Of a stretch of DNA of 63,550 nucleotides, positions 55,634-63,550 are shown in pieces. The notes under the pieces are model-generated. The model was not told where the DNA came from. It worked only from the letters and a program-made list of their open reading frames with translations, and did no database searches. Each line of letters begins with the position of its first letter. Positions within the stretch are counted from its first letter, which is position 1. Position numbers and translations under genes: made by a program. Source of the DNA: Verrucomicrobiia bacterium (GTDB taxonomy: Bacteria; Verrucomicrobiota; Verrucomicrobiia; Limisphaerales; Pedosphaeraceae); NCBI GenBank assembly GCA_036268055.1, contig DATAUW010000020.1, positions 1 through 63,550 on the forward strand. The letters are read 5' to 3'.

Positions 55634-58600
55634 ATGAAGAATCGAAAAAACAGGAAGCCGCAAAATATTCGTGCCGCCTTGCGTGGTGTTCTGTCGGCAG
55701 GCGCGGCCGTCCAACTCCTCTCCGGAAATTCAGCAATCGGCCAGTTGACCAATGCGCCAACAACCGACACCACCAACATTCCAACGAAGCTCCCGGAGGT
55801 CATCGTCACGGGGCGATTGACGCCGACTTCCGAGACCATTGGGCCGGCGCCGCTCCAGACGATCACATCCGAAGACATCCAGAAGGCGGGCACGACGGAT
55901 GTATTGAGCACGCTGATGAAACTGAGCCCAGGCTTTGTCGGGTCGGCCAATGCGGTCGGGCGCGTGAACAATAACCAATCAATTTTCACCGGCCAGTTGC
56001 CAGGCACGGGAGAATCATTCGCGGCGTTCCGCAACCTTCCGACGCTGGTCCTGCTGGATGGGCGCAGGCTGGCGAATTCCGCGTTGAGCCAGGGGCAGGG
56101 CGTGGACCTCAATCTCATTCCAATAGGAATGATTGATCGAATCGAGCTATTGAAAGACGGCGCCTCCTCGCTTTACGGCTCTGATGCGGTGGGCGGCGTG
56201 ATCAATATCATCACCAAAAAGAATTACAACGGAGTGGAAGCGAGCGAAGAGGTGGGCTTTCCGACGGACGGAGCCAGCGGCGGATTTTTGCAGCACAAAA
56301 CCAGTGTGGTGATGGGACTCACCACTGACCACACCCGGGTCGTGCTGGGGGCGCAATATTATCACACCGATCCGCTGCTCGAAAAAGATCGCATTGACAG
56401 CACACCGGAGGGGTTGCAGAAGGCCGGCCTGCTTCCGGTGGGAATCAATTCGAGCCCGACCTTTCCCGGCCGCGTGGATGATGTGGATGGCAGTTATATT
56501 TTGGCCGGTTCTCCGTTTGCGGCGGGCGCACCGGGTTATCGCGCGGGATTGAATACGCCACCGGTGGTCACGGGCGGCCCATTCACTTCGGTGGCGGCGT
56601 ACAACGCGGCAGCGACGGCGCAACTGGGTTTCGCGCCTTATATTCCAATCAGTTCGATTCCTTTCGGGGCGACGGCCAATTCGCTGGCGAATAATGGATA
56701 CCCGCTATTCAATGCCGCCCAAAGCGGCACGTATTCGATGTTGAAACAAGATCAGGAGAACGTGACGTTGAATCTGGACCACGACATGTTCGATAATCAT
56801 CTGACCTGGTTCGGTTCATTTCTCTACGCGCATTCGGAAGCAGAATCGGAATTGGGACCCGCGCCGGGACCGTTTCTCGAACAAGCCAATATCGTCATCC
56901 CGGCAAACAATCCTTACAATCCTTTTGCCACGGACCTGGGTGGCCCGGTCAATCCTCCAAATATCCGCACGCGATTCGTTGAGAATGGAAATCGTGTTTT
57001 CGATACCACGTCTGATTCATATCACTTGGCGACCGGCTTCAAGGGCCTCATTAATCCGGAATACAGTTATGAAGTGGGCGGAACTTACAATCGCGAGGAC
57101 CAACTTTATCTGACCCGCAACGCCATCAATGGCGGGGCGTTGAACCAGTCGCTTATCCCTACCGGCGCGGTGAATGCGCAGGGCCAGCCATTGAGCACCC
57201 TGACGGATGCAAATGGCAACGCAGTGCCGGTGTTCAATTACTTCGGGCTGGGCGGAAATTCCCCAGCGACCCTCAATGCGATCTCGGCAACCTTGTTCCA
57301 AAAAGGTTCGTCGGATTTGTGGAGCTTCGACGGCAAAGTGATCGCGGCGCCGGAATTTCTGGAATTGCCGGCGGGGCCAATTTCAATCGCGGTGGGGGGA
57401 GAATTTATCCATGAAGGTTTGGATACCTCGGTGGATTCGCTGACGCTGGCGGGACTTTCGCCGGGCATCACGCAATCGTTTCCCTCGTCCGGCAGCCGGC
57501 AGCGTTACGCTGGGTTTGCCGAGGTCAATATTCCGATTTTCTCCAAGGACTATCACGTGCCGGTTTTCCATTCATTGGAACTTACGGCGGCGGGACGATT
57601 CGAGGAAATTGAACCCGGAGGCCATGCCGCGGTTCCCAAAATCGGAATTCTTTGGCAGCCGGTGGATGATCAAGTGACGTTGCGCGGTGGATATTCGGAA
57701 GCGTATCTCGCGCCGTCCATCTACAGCGCGTTCGGGCCGAATTCGACGAGTGTGCCTTCCATCAAATTGGCAGACGGAACGATCCAGGAGCAAATCACGA
57801 CGACCTCAAATCCCAACCTTAAGCCGTCGTCATCGCAACAGTGGAACCTGGGCATCGTCATCTCACCGGAGATCACCCCGGGCCTCACATTGAGCGCGGA
57901 TTATTATCATGTATTGGAAGATCATGTGGCGTCGGCTGATTACACTTCGGCTTTGGCCAGCTTGAACGCGCTGGGTTCGGCTTCGCCGTTCGCGCCGGGC
58001 TATGCTTTTAGTAATGGTGGATCACTCAAGACCACCGCACCGGGCCAAGTGGTTCACGCGACATTCGGCAATCTTACGCTGCCGTTAACCGACTCGGAAT
58101 CCATCCGCACTGAGGGCTTGGACTTCTCGGCGAATTATGCGATCCCGGTGACGTGGGGCACGGTGACGCTCAACGGAAATATTAATTGGACGCTGACGTA
58201 TGAAGTGCAGTCAGCGCCGGGAGGGGGTTATTTTCATTACGAGGGACAGGGGACTTACGGGTTCGGGTCGGCACAGGGAATCATCCCCGATTATAACGTC
58301 AACTGCTCGTTCACGTGGGATTACAAGAACCTTCAATATGTCATCAGCGCGCACTATCTTCCCGGGGTGACAATTCCGGGGAATTTATTCGCGGCCATCG
58401 CCACGCCGGGAGCAACGCAAGGAAGCACCATCAACGGGCTCGCGCAAGAGGTCAGCGCCTACTTTACGATTGATATGCAAATATCGTACGAATTTGGCCG
58501 TGGCCGGAAGAACCGGGATTGGATGGATGGTTTGCGGCTCACGGTTGGTTGCAACAATATTACTGATACTCCAGCGCCGCTTATCGCCGGAGGGCCGGAT

Positions 58601-58672
58601 GATTATAGCGACAAAAACGTCTATGACCTGCTCGGACGGTTCGTCTATTTTGAAATCTCTAAAAAGTTTTAG
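55634..58672 (+). CDS. TonB-dependent outer-membrane receptor
   Basis: 1012 residues. A signal region is followed by the N-terminal TonB-box-like segment (KLPEVIVTG) and the plug: TSEDIQKAGTTDVLSTLMKLSPGF, VLLDGRRLANS and GMIDRIELLKDGASSLYGSDAVGGVINIITKK. The C-terminal barrel ends FVYFEISKKF, with Phe last as usual for barrel proteins. GGGAG eight bases before ATG 55634 decides the start over ATG 55619. The ligand cannot be read; siderophore, vitamin B12 or glycan are possible. It lies after the kinase and sigma genes, with a 225-base spacer. Confidence 0.92.
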   Translation: MKNRKNRKPQNIRAALRGVLSAGAAVQLLSGNSAIGQLTNAPTTDTTNIPTKLPEVIVTGRLTPTSETIGPAPLQTITSEDIQKAGTTDVLSTLMKLSPGFVGSANAVGRVNNNQSIFTGQLPGTGESFAAFRNLPTLVLLDGRRLANSALSQGQGVDLNLIPIGMIDRIELLKDGASSLYGSDAVGGVINIITKKNYNGVEASEEVGFPTDGASGGFLQHKTSVVMGLTTDHTRVVLGAQYYHTDPLLEKDRIDSTPEGLQKAGLLPVGINSSPTFPGRVDDVDGSYILAGSPFAAGAPGYRAGLNTPPVVTGGPFTSVAAYNAAATAQLGFAPYIPISSIPFGATANSLANNGYPLFNAAQSGTYSMLKQDQENVTLNLDHDMFDNHLTWFGSFLYAHSEAESELGPAPGPFLEQANIVIPANNPYNPFATDLGGPVNPPNIRTRFVENGNRVFDTTSDSYHLATGFKGLINPEYSYEVGGTYNREDQLYLTRNAINGGALNQSLIPTGAVNAQGQPLSTLTDANGNAVPVFNYFGLGGNSPATLNAISATLFQKGSSDLWSFDGKVIAAPEFLELPAGPISIAVGGEFIHEGLDTSVDSLTLAGLSPGITQSFPSSGSRQRYAGFAEVNIPIFSKDYHVPVFHSLELTAAGRFEEIEPGGHAAVPKIGILWQPVDDQVTLRGGYSEAYLAPSIYSAFGPNSTSVPSIKLADGTIQEQITTTSNPNLKPSSSQQWNLGIVISPEITPGLTLSADYYHVLEDHVASADYTSALASLNALGSASPFAPGYAFSNGGSLKTTAPGQVVHATFGNLTLPLTDSESIRTEGLDFSANYAIPVTWGTVTLNGNINWTLTYEVQSAPGGGYFHYEGQGTYGFGSAQGIIPDYNVNCSFTWDYKNLQYVISAHYLPGVTIPGNLFAAIATPGATQGSTINGLAQEVSAYFTIDMQISYEFGRGRKNRDWMDGLRLTVGCNNITDTPAPLIAGGPDDYSDKNVYDLLGRFVYFEISKKF

Positions 58673-59219
58673 GGATTCGAGTGTTAGCAAAATCGCGTCC
58701 TTATGGCGATTGGAACAATACCCGCGCCCCGGATGGTTGGTCATTCGCGACGGCGGGATCATTGCCGAAAGAATGGCGGAATGAAGGCGACGGCCAGCGC
58801 ACCAGGCAGAGTCTGCCAGCCAATCCAACCAGGCAAGTCAAAGAAGTAATTCCAAGTGGCGCAGACTGCGGCGTTCGCGGGTAGGAGAATTGCCGAGACG
58901 ATGGAGCCGAAAACGGCAATCCTCCGCCACGTAAATTGAACTAGTCTGTTTCGGTATGAGACGCCTATGCCAACTGTCAGAGGAACTGCCGGAAGATTTT
59001 GGAGAATAGTCACAGAACCCCATTGAAAACATTGATGAATTTGATATTTTTATTCCGCAATGTGGTTCGCGCTGATGTCCAGTACGATGTCATTACATTG
59101 ACGATACTCTGCTCCGTCATCAAGCACCGCCGCTTTATTATTTTGGCTTTACGCCCTTCCATGCGGTTCTAACTCTATGAAAGATTTCGACAGAGTAAAA
59201 ACTCATGTTATCAGGTTTC
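58673..59219. other. Mostly noncoding spacer between TonB receptor and nhaD
   Basis: About 550 bases with no recognised gene apart from one weak small membrane-protein frame (58759-59013, minus). No clear terminator follows the receptor gene. Nothing else stands out. Confidence 0.6.
58759..59013 (-). CDS. Possible small membrane protein
   Basis: 84 codons, with two hydrophobic stretches (RIAVFGSIVSAILLPANAAVC and PGALAVAFIPPFF). The middle reads WNYFFDLPGWIGWQT and looks like real coding sequence. No ribosome binding site, no family recognised. It may be a remnant. Low confidence. Confidence 0.35.
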   Translation of the reverse strand: MTILQNLPAVPLTVGIGVSYRNRLVQFTWRRIAVFGSIVSAILLPANAAVCATWNYFFDLPGWIGWQTLPGALAVAFIPPFFRQ

Positions 59220-60650
59220 TTAGCGGAAAAAAAGCAGCCAAACGATTAGAAGCATCGGCAGCATGTAAGGCAGTGTGTATTTTAAGATGTAACCACCGAA
59301 ACTGGGGGTGTGAACTTTTTGGTGGTCGGCTATGGCTTTCACAAGGAAATTTGGGCCGTTGCCGATGTAAGTGTTCGCACCAAAAAATACCGAGCCGACA
59401 CTTACAGCCACGATGTAAAGGCTGAGTTTGGCATCCCCCAAAAGAAACGCGGTTTTGATTTCCTCGACGCTGGCGTGGCCGGCGGCGATGTCCGCCGGAT
59501 GAAATTTCTGCAGCGCGGCGAAAGTTTGCCGGACCGCCTCGGCGTGCGCGCCGGTGACGCTCGCCAGTCCCGCGCCATGAGCTTGCACTAATTGTGCTAC
59601 TTGCGAAACGACTTCAGGATGCACGAACCTTCCAAAACCCGTGTTCAAAAAACAAAGGTAAGTCGGCGCGTTATCCAGCACGCTGCTCAACACGCCTGAG
59701 CCCCAATAAAACAATCCGGGTGAGGCCTCCTGCAAATGCCCGGCATTCGCCTGAAGCCAGTCCAGCGCGGGGATCATCGTCCCAAAAACTCCGATGAACA
59801 GGATGGCCACTTCCTTAATCGGCCCAAGGGAAAAATGGTTGGCTTCGTGGTGGTGCTTGCCAGTGAGAAAATAAGACGCCAGCGCCGCGCCAATCATCAA
59901 GGCTTCCCGCAGGAACGGCGGATTATTTATGAAAACCGCGCCGATGATCACGCTCAGAAAAACCATATTGAACAAGCCGCCGAGCTTCCAATCTTCATGC
60001 CCCGTTTCCTTATCGCGAACTTTTGCCGAGGCGCGCATGAAGTTCCGGTAATCCACGATGAAAAACATGATGAGCAAAATGCTGGTGCCCACTGCCCACA
60101 TCGGCAGGCAGCGAACCGTCACCCACGAGAACGGCACTCCCATCAGATAACCAAGGAACAACGGCGGATCGCCAATGGGCGTGAGACAGCCACCGACATT
60201 CGACACGATCAGAATGAAAAAAACCACGTGATGCCCGGTGACACGATATTTATTGGTGCGCAGCCACGGACGAATCAAAAGCATGGATGCGCCCGTGGTC
60301 CCAAGCAAATTGGCGACTACCGCGCCCACGAGCAGAAACAGCACATTCCGCAGTGGAGTAGCCTCGCCCTTCACATTGATGTGAATTCCACCCGACACCA
60401 CAAACAATGAGCCAACGAGTGCGATAAAACTTAAATATTCATGGGCGGTATCGAGCACATGCCCCGGCGCGTGAATGATTCCCACATAATACGCCACCAC
60501 CAGAAGCGCCAGACCACCGGCCACCTTGGCATAATGTTTGCCCCAAAAATCCGCAAAGAAAAACGGCGCCAGCGCCACCATGCCCAGCAGCGCAACGAAC
60601 GGAAAAATCATCAATGGATTGATGGTGAGCAAATCACTATTGGCATCCAT
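59220..60650 (-). CDS. nhaD: Na+/H+ antiporter, NhaD type
   Basis: 476 residues with 11-13 transmembrane segments. NhaD/arsenite-permease fold markers are visible: NLLGTTGASMLLIRPWLR, SNVGGCLTPIGDPPLFLGYLMGVPF, and SVLDNAPTYLCFLN in the later half with the acidic/Asn transport-site residues. The C-terminal GPNFLVKAIA is also typical. It expels sodium for protons across the inner membrane. The start MDANSDLLTIN is ATG at 60650. Gene is single, with 149 bases to the next minus-strand gene. Confidence 0.85.
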   Translation of the reverse strand: MDANSDLLTINPLMIFPFVALLGMVALAPFFFADFWGKHYAKVAGGLALLVVAYYVGIIHAPGHVLDTAHEYLSFIALVGSLFVVSGGIHINVKGEATPLRNVLFLLVGAVVANLLGTTGASMLLIRPWLRTNKYRVTGHHVVFFILIVSNVGGCLTPIGDPPLFLGYLMGVPFSWVTVRCLPMWAVGTSILLIMFFIVDYRNFMRASAKVRDKETGHEDWKLGGLFNMVFLSVIIGAVFINNPPFLREALMIGAALASYFLTGKHHHEANHFSLGPIKEVAILFIGVFGTMIPALDWLQANAGHLQEASPGLFYWGSGVLSSVLDNAPTYLCFLNTGFGRFVHPEVVSQVAQLVQAHGAGLASVTGAHAEAVRQTFAALQKFHPADIAAGHASVEEIKTAFLLGDAKLSLYIVAVSVGSVFFGANTYIGNGPNFLVKAIADHQKVHTPSFGGYILKYTLPYMLPMLLIVWLLFFR

Positions 60651-60799
60651 GAAATATTTTTTTGGAAGAAATGAAATCCTTGAAGCGCACGACCTCGCTA
60701 ATCAGAGACGGGAAATATTGAATCACAATACCCCCTCGCGGCCTCGCCGGATTGGAACCGGCGATTGATTGAAACAAAACGATGGCGCAACCAAACCGC

Positions 60800-61126
60800 T
60801 TAGCGATTTTGGGCGATCCGTTCCCGAAGCTGCCGATAAAGCATGACGCCGTAACCAAGCACCACACCGCCGGAAACCCACCATTGGCAGCCGTCCTTGA
60901 AAAGCATCGGGCAGACAATCTGCACCAGAACCATCGCCACGAGGAAATACGCCACGCGGCTCATTGAACCCGGCATCACTGCCCAGCCATTGTGAAAATT
61001 GCCTTCGCGTTGCTGGCGTTGATAACGGCGCCAGGCGGTTTCCTGGATGTAACCGAAAGCCAATCCAAGAATGGTGCCGGCGATCAGGCTGGCTGCCTCA
61101 GTGAAAAGATTCATTTGTGTAAGCAT
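60800..61126 (-). CDS. Small membrane protein, unknown
   Basis: 108 residues (or 104 from the second ATG at 61114) with about three hydrophobic stretches (AASLIAGTILGLAFGY, RVAYFLVAMVLVQIVCPMLF, WVSGGVVLGYGVMLY). It has a basic loop WRRYQRQQREGNFHNGW. No family recognised. It lies 29 bases beyond the amtB terminator, on the same strand as amtB and nhaD. Confidence 0.6.
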   Translation of the reverse strand: MLTQMNLFTEAASLIAGTILGLAFGYIQETAWRRYQRQQREGNFHNGWAVMPGSMSRVAYFLVAMVLVQIVCPMLFKDGCQWWVSGGVVLGYGVMLYRQLRERIAQNR

Positions 61127-61155
61127 TGGAGTTTTGGGAAAAATGTCAATTAACT

Positions 61156-61189
61156 AAAAAAACGTGCGGGGGCATTGCTGCCCCCGCAC
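61156..61189 (-). terminator. Intrinsic terminator of glnK-amtB
   Basis: A perfect 10-bp stem GTGCGGGGGC/GCCCCCGCAC (61164-61173 and 61180-61189) with a 6-nt loop. On the minus strand it is followed by GTTTTTTT (complement of 61163-61156). It lies 12 bases after the amtB stop. The strongest terminator in the window. Confidence 0.92.
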
Positions 61190-61201
61190 CTGAAGAACTT
61201 C

Positions 61202-62962
61202 TTACTTGCCCATCGGGGTTTCCGATTGCTTGTCCATGACGATGCCCGCATATCCCGGCACGCCCATTTCGGGAACATCGAGACCTTCGATTTCCACTTC
61301 GAGCGAAACGCGGTTGCCCACGAGCTTCTCAGCAATGAAGTAAACCACGAGCGAGATGATGGAGAGCGCGATGAAGCAGGTGATCACGCCGATGCACTCC
61401 GCCCAGAATTGGCCCATGCCGCCGCCATAGAAAGCGCCAATCACTTTTCCCGGGACGCCATTCCAGCCGTCACCATAGGTGCCGTCTGCAAACAATCCCA
61501 GCGAGAGGCAGCCCCAGGCGCCATTGACGCCGTGGACCGAGATAGCGCCCACGCAATCATCAATGCCGATCTTGTCGAAGAAGAACACCGATTCCACGAC
61601 CAGGATGCCGGAGATAATGCCGATCCAGCACGCGCCGCCAGCGCTAACGAACGCGCAAGGGCAGGTGATGGCGACCAATCCCGCGAGCATGCCGTTGCAC
61701 ATCATCGAGGGGTCCGGTTTCTTGGTGCGGAACCACCACATCCAGAGCGTCGTTGCCAACGCGCCGGTCGCGGAAGCCAGCATCGTATTCACCGCGACTA
61801 CCGCGATGCGCAGATCCGTGCCAGCCAGGCTGGAACCAGGATTGAAACCGAACCAGCCAAAGGCAAGGATGAACGTGCCGAGCATCACCAGCGGAATGCT
61901 GTGCGGGGTGATGGGATGAACAATCTTGCCGTCCTTATATTTGCCGTGGCGCGGGCCGATCAGCCAGCAGAAGATCAGGCAGATCACACCGCCTTGCATG
62001 TGCACCACTGACGAACCGGCGAAGTCAACGTGACCGTGGCCCAGGCCCGGGAAGTTGGCGCCGAGTTCGGCGAGCCAGCCATTGCCCCAGACCCAGTTGC
62101 CGAAGAACGGATACATGATCGTGCCGATGCAGCAGCCGTAAATCATGAACGCGGAGAACTTCCAGCGTTCGGCAGCGCCGCCCGTCGGAATCGTCGCCGT
62201 CGTATCCATGAACACCATCTGGAACAGGAACAATGCAAAAGCCGCGGTATCATAACCCGCGCCTTGAAGCATCACGCCCTTGGTTCCAAACAGGCCGAAG
62301 AATTTTCCGAACAGGTGGATGCCCACTTCGTGATTCAATCCCGCGTAGCCGCCCATCGTGGCGATGCCGCCGCCGCTGGGGCTATTCGGATCGGCCATGC
62401 CGCCGAACATCAGCGCGAATCCACAAAGGTAGAATCCGAGCATGCCCATCGGGTAGATCATGAAGTTCATCGCCATGGTATGCCCCGCGTTTTTGGCGCG
62501 GCACAAACCGGTTTCGACCAGCGCGAAACCCGCTTGCATGAACATGACCAGGAAGCCGGTCACCAGCGTCCACATGAAGTTGATGGCGACACGATTATGA
62601 CCCACGGAATCCGCCAGCTTGACCGCCAGCGGTTCCTTGGCGGACTGCGCCGTATAATCGTCGAACGCCTTTTTAGCATCATTGAAGGCCGACACCTTGT
62701 TGGTGTCCTTCTTGTCGTCACTGCTCAAATCGGAAGGAGCGGTGACGATGAACGTGCCATTGGGCGCTTGCGCATCCACGGCCATACCCGTCGCGGTGCC
62801 ACCGGGGTCGGGCGTGGGACCGGCCGGCGCGGGAGCGGCTGCCGCCGGAGCGTTCGTGGCCGCCATCGCGGCCGGGGCATTGGTATCTTGCGCGCGCAGC
62901 GGCCCGCAAACGGATGCGAGCAAAAATAATGCGGTCAGGGACGTTAGGAATCTTTTAGTCAT
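61202..62962 (-). CDS. amtB: Ammonium transporter AmtB, with N-terminal extension
   Basis: 586 residues from ATG 62962. A signal peptide (TALFLLASVCGPLRAQD) is followed by an Ala/Pro-rich region and a charged segment (about residues 20-118). The 11-helix Amt core starts near VGHNRVAINFMWTLVTGFLVMFMQAGFALVE. The twin pore histidines lie in SSVVHMQGG and VHGVNGAWG. It conducts NH4+/NH3 across the inner membrane and is blocked by GlnK. The glnK gene is 35 bases upstream in the same operon. The extension of about 100 residues is longer than in E. coli AmtB. Confidence 0.93.
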   Translation of the reverse strand: MTKRFLTSLTALFLLASVCGPLRAQDTNAPAAMAATNAPAAAAPAPAGPTPDPGGTATGMAVDAQAPNGTFIVTAPSDLSSDDKKDTNKVSAFNDAKKAFDDYTAQSAKEPLAVKLADSVGHNRVAINFMWTLVTGFLVMFMQAGFALVETGLCRAKNAGHTMAMNFMIYPMGMLGFYLCGFALMFGGMADPNSPSGGGIATMGGYAGLNHEVGIHLFGKFFGLFGTKGVMLQGAGYDTAAFALFLFQMVFMDTTATIPTGGAAERWKFSAFMIYGCCIGTIMYPFFGNWVWGNGWLAELGANFPGLGHGHVDFAGSSVVHMQGGVICLIFCWLIGPRHGKYKDGKIVHPITPHSIPLVMLGTFILAFGWFGFNPGSSLAGTDLRIAVVAVNTMLASATGALATTLWMWWFRTKKPDPSMMCNGMLAGLVAITCPCAFVSAGGACWIGIISGILVVESVFFFDKIGIDDCVGAISVHGVNGAWGCLSLGLFADGTYGDGWNGVPGKVIGAFYGGGMGQFWAECIGVITCFIALSIISLVVYFIAEKLVGNRVSLEVEIEGLDVPEMGVPGYAGIVMDKQSETPMGK

Positions 62963-62997
62963 ATTGTTTGGGTTTTTAATCATGGTTGAATGGACGG

Positions 62998-63339
<342 letters not shown>

Positions 63340-63463
63340 TTATAGGGTTAACGACCGGACACTTTTGGTTGATGCAGATACCCGACATTTACGGCCCATA
63401 CCGCAATTCCGCCGACGGACTTTTTTCTGAATCGGAGTAATTACTGAGCACGCCCATGCACCA

Positions 63464-63479
63464 AGCAAAGACGATGCCA
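63464..63479 (-). promoter_or_regulatory. Sigma-54 promoter of glnK-amtB
   Basis: Read on the minus strand: TGGCATCGTCTTTGCT. GG at -24 and GC at -12 have the exact spacing of the consensus TGGCACG-N4-TTGC. It lies about 128 bases before the glnK start, oriented toward it. NtrC-type enhancer sites would lie further upstream, mostly past the window end. Confidence 0.75.
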
Positions 63480-63550
63480 GCGCCACTGAATCATTTTTAT
63501 TACTTTGTTTATTGCTGATTTATATGGAATTAGCTTTCAGAAGGATTCTT

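Noticed and set aside
60745-60763. T-arm-like hairpin CGCCGG-ATTGGAA-CCGGCG in the nhaD upstream spacer
   Set aside because: Resembles a tRNA T arm on the minus strand, but no acceptor, D or anticodon arms could be placed; possibly a chance hairpin or small remnant.

Overview
The window looks like chromosome of a Verrucomicrobiota bacterium, most likely of the Pedosphaera/Limisphaerales type. The grounds are moderately high GC, sparse Shine-Dalgarno sites, planctomycete/verrucomicrobial Ser/Thr kinase and ECF sigma architectures, an exported beta-propeller ending in a verrucomicrobial-looking 'LQSA...FFRLKAF' tail, and AT-rich or 'ACGGAT'-type short repeats between and inside genes. Most of the region is ordinary chromosome. 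I saw no rRNA operon, CRISPR array, transposase or prophage. Taxonomy is inferred from gene style only.

Layout. 1-3.8 kb: nusA and infB (infB runs off the left edge). 4-9.4 kb: a degenerate receiver, coproheme decarboxylase (chdC), a cold-shock gene with an attenuator-like leader, hemW, a Y-family polymerase behind a palindrome, and a CBM-like lipoprotein. 9.5-14.4 kb: a small secreted protein, a TIM-barrel isomerase and membrane proteins including a GT-C-like enzyme. 14.5-18.9 kb: an ECF sigma/anti-sigma pair beside an exported phosphoesterase, a cytochrome c and an OsmC-type peroxidase, then a hydroxyacid dehydrogenase and tRNA-Lys. 19.3-24.8 kb: an exported methyltransferase, then dnaB-bamA-skp on the minus strand. 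25.7-33.1 kb: a Vgb-like propeller, an MFS exporter, an esterase, a fused siroheme-decarboxylase-like protein, EcsC and Mn-type superoxide dismutase. 33.4-42.5 kb: hisH, rlmN, glgP, two ABC-2 permeases, lysS and purN. 42.7-49.9 kb: topB-like topoisomerase, Xer recombinase, a NarL-type regulator, CsbD, DUF3185, a membrane-spanning ECF sigma factor and tRNA-Phe. 50-58.7 kb: udgX, a small zinc-ribbon protein, a transmembrane Ser/Thr kinase, an ECF sigma factor and a TonB-dependent receptor. 59.2-63.5 kb: an NhaD antiporter and the glnK-amtB nitrogen operon behind a sigma-54 promoter.

How the genes work together. nusA-infB, skp-bamA-dnaB and glnK-amtB are familiar functional sets. The sigma/anti-sigma/phosphoesterase/cytochrome/OsmC set is probably an envelope or redox stress regulon. 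The kinase, ECF sigma factor and TonB receptor could form a phosphorylation-controlled nutrient-sensing module. Heme-related genes appear in two places: ChdC and HemW at the left, and a siroheme-decarboxylase-like fusion at 31 kb.

The most unusual features are a block of about 119 AT-rich codons inside lysS between motifs 2 and 3, and short repeat-derived in-frame insertions in hemW and rlmN. The rlmN insertion carries a 19-bp word found exactly in the chdC upstream spacer. Next in interest are a three-unit 20-bp direct repeat upstream of dnaB, a hairpin plus U-tract in the cold-shock leader, and a membrane-anchored sigma factor.
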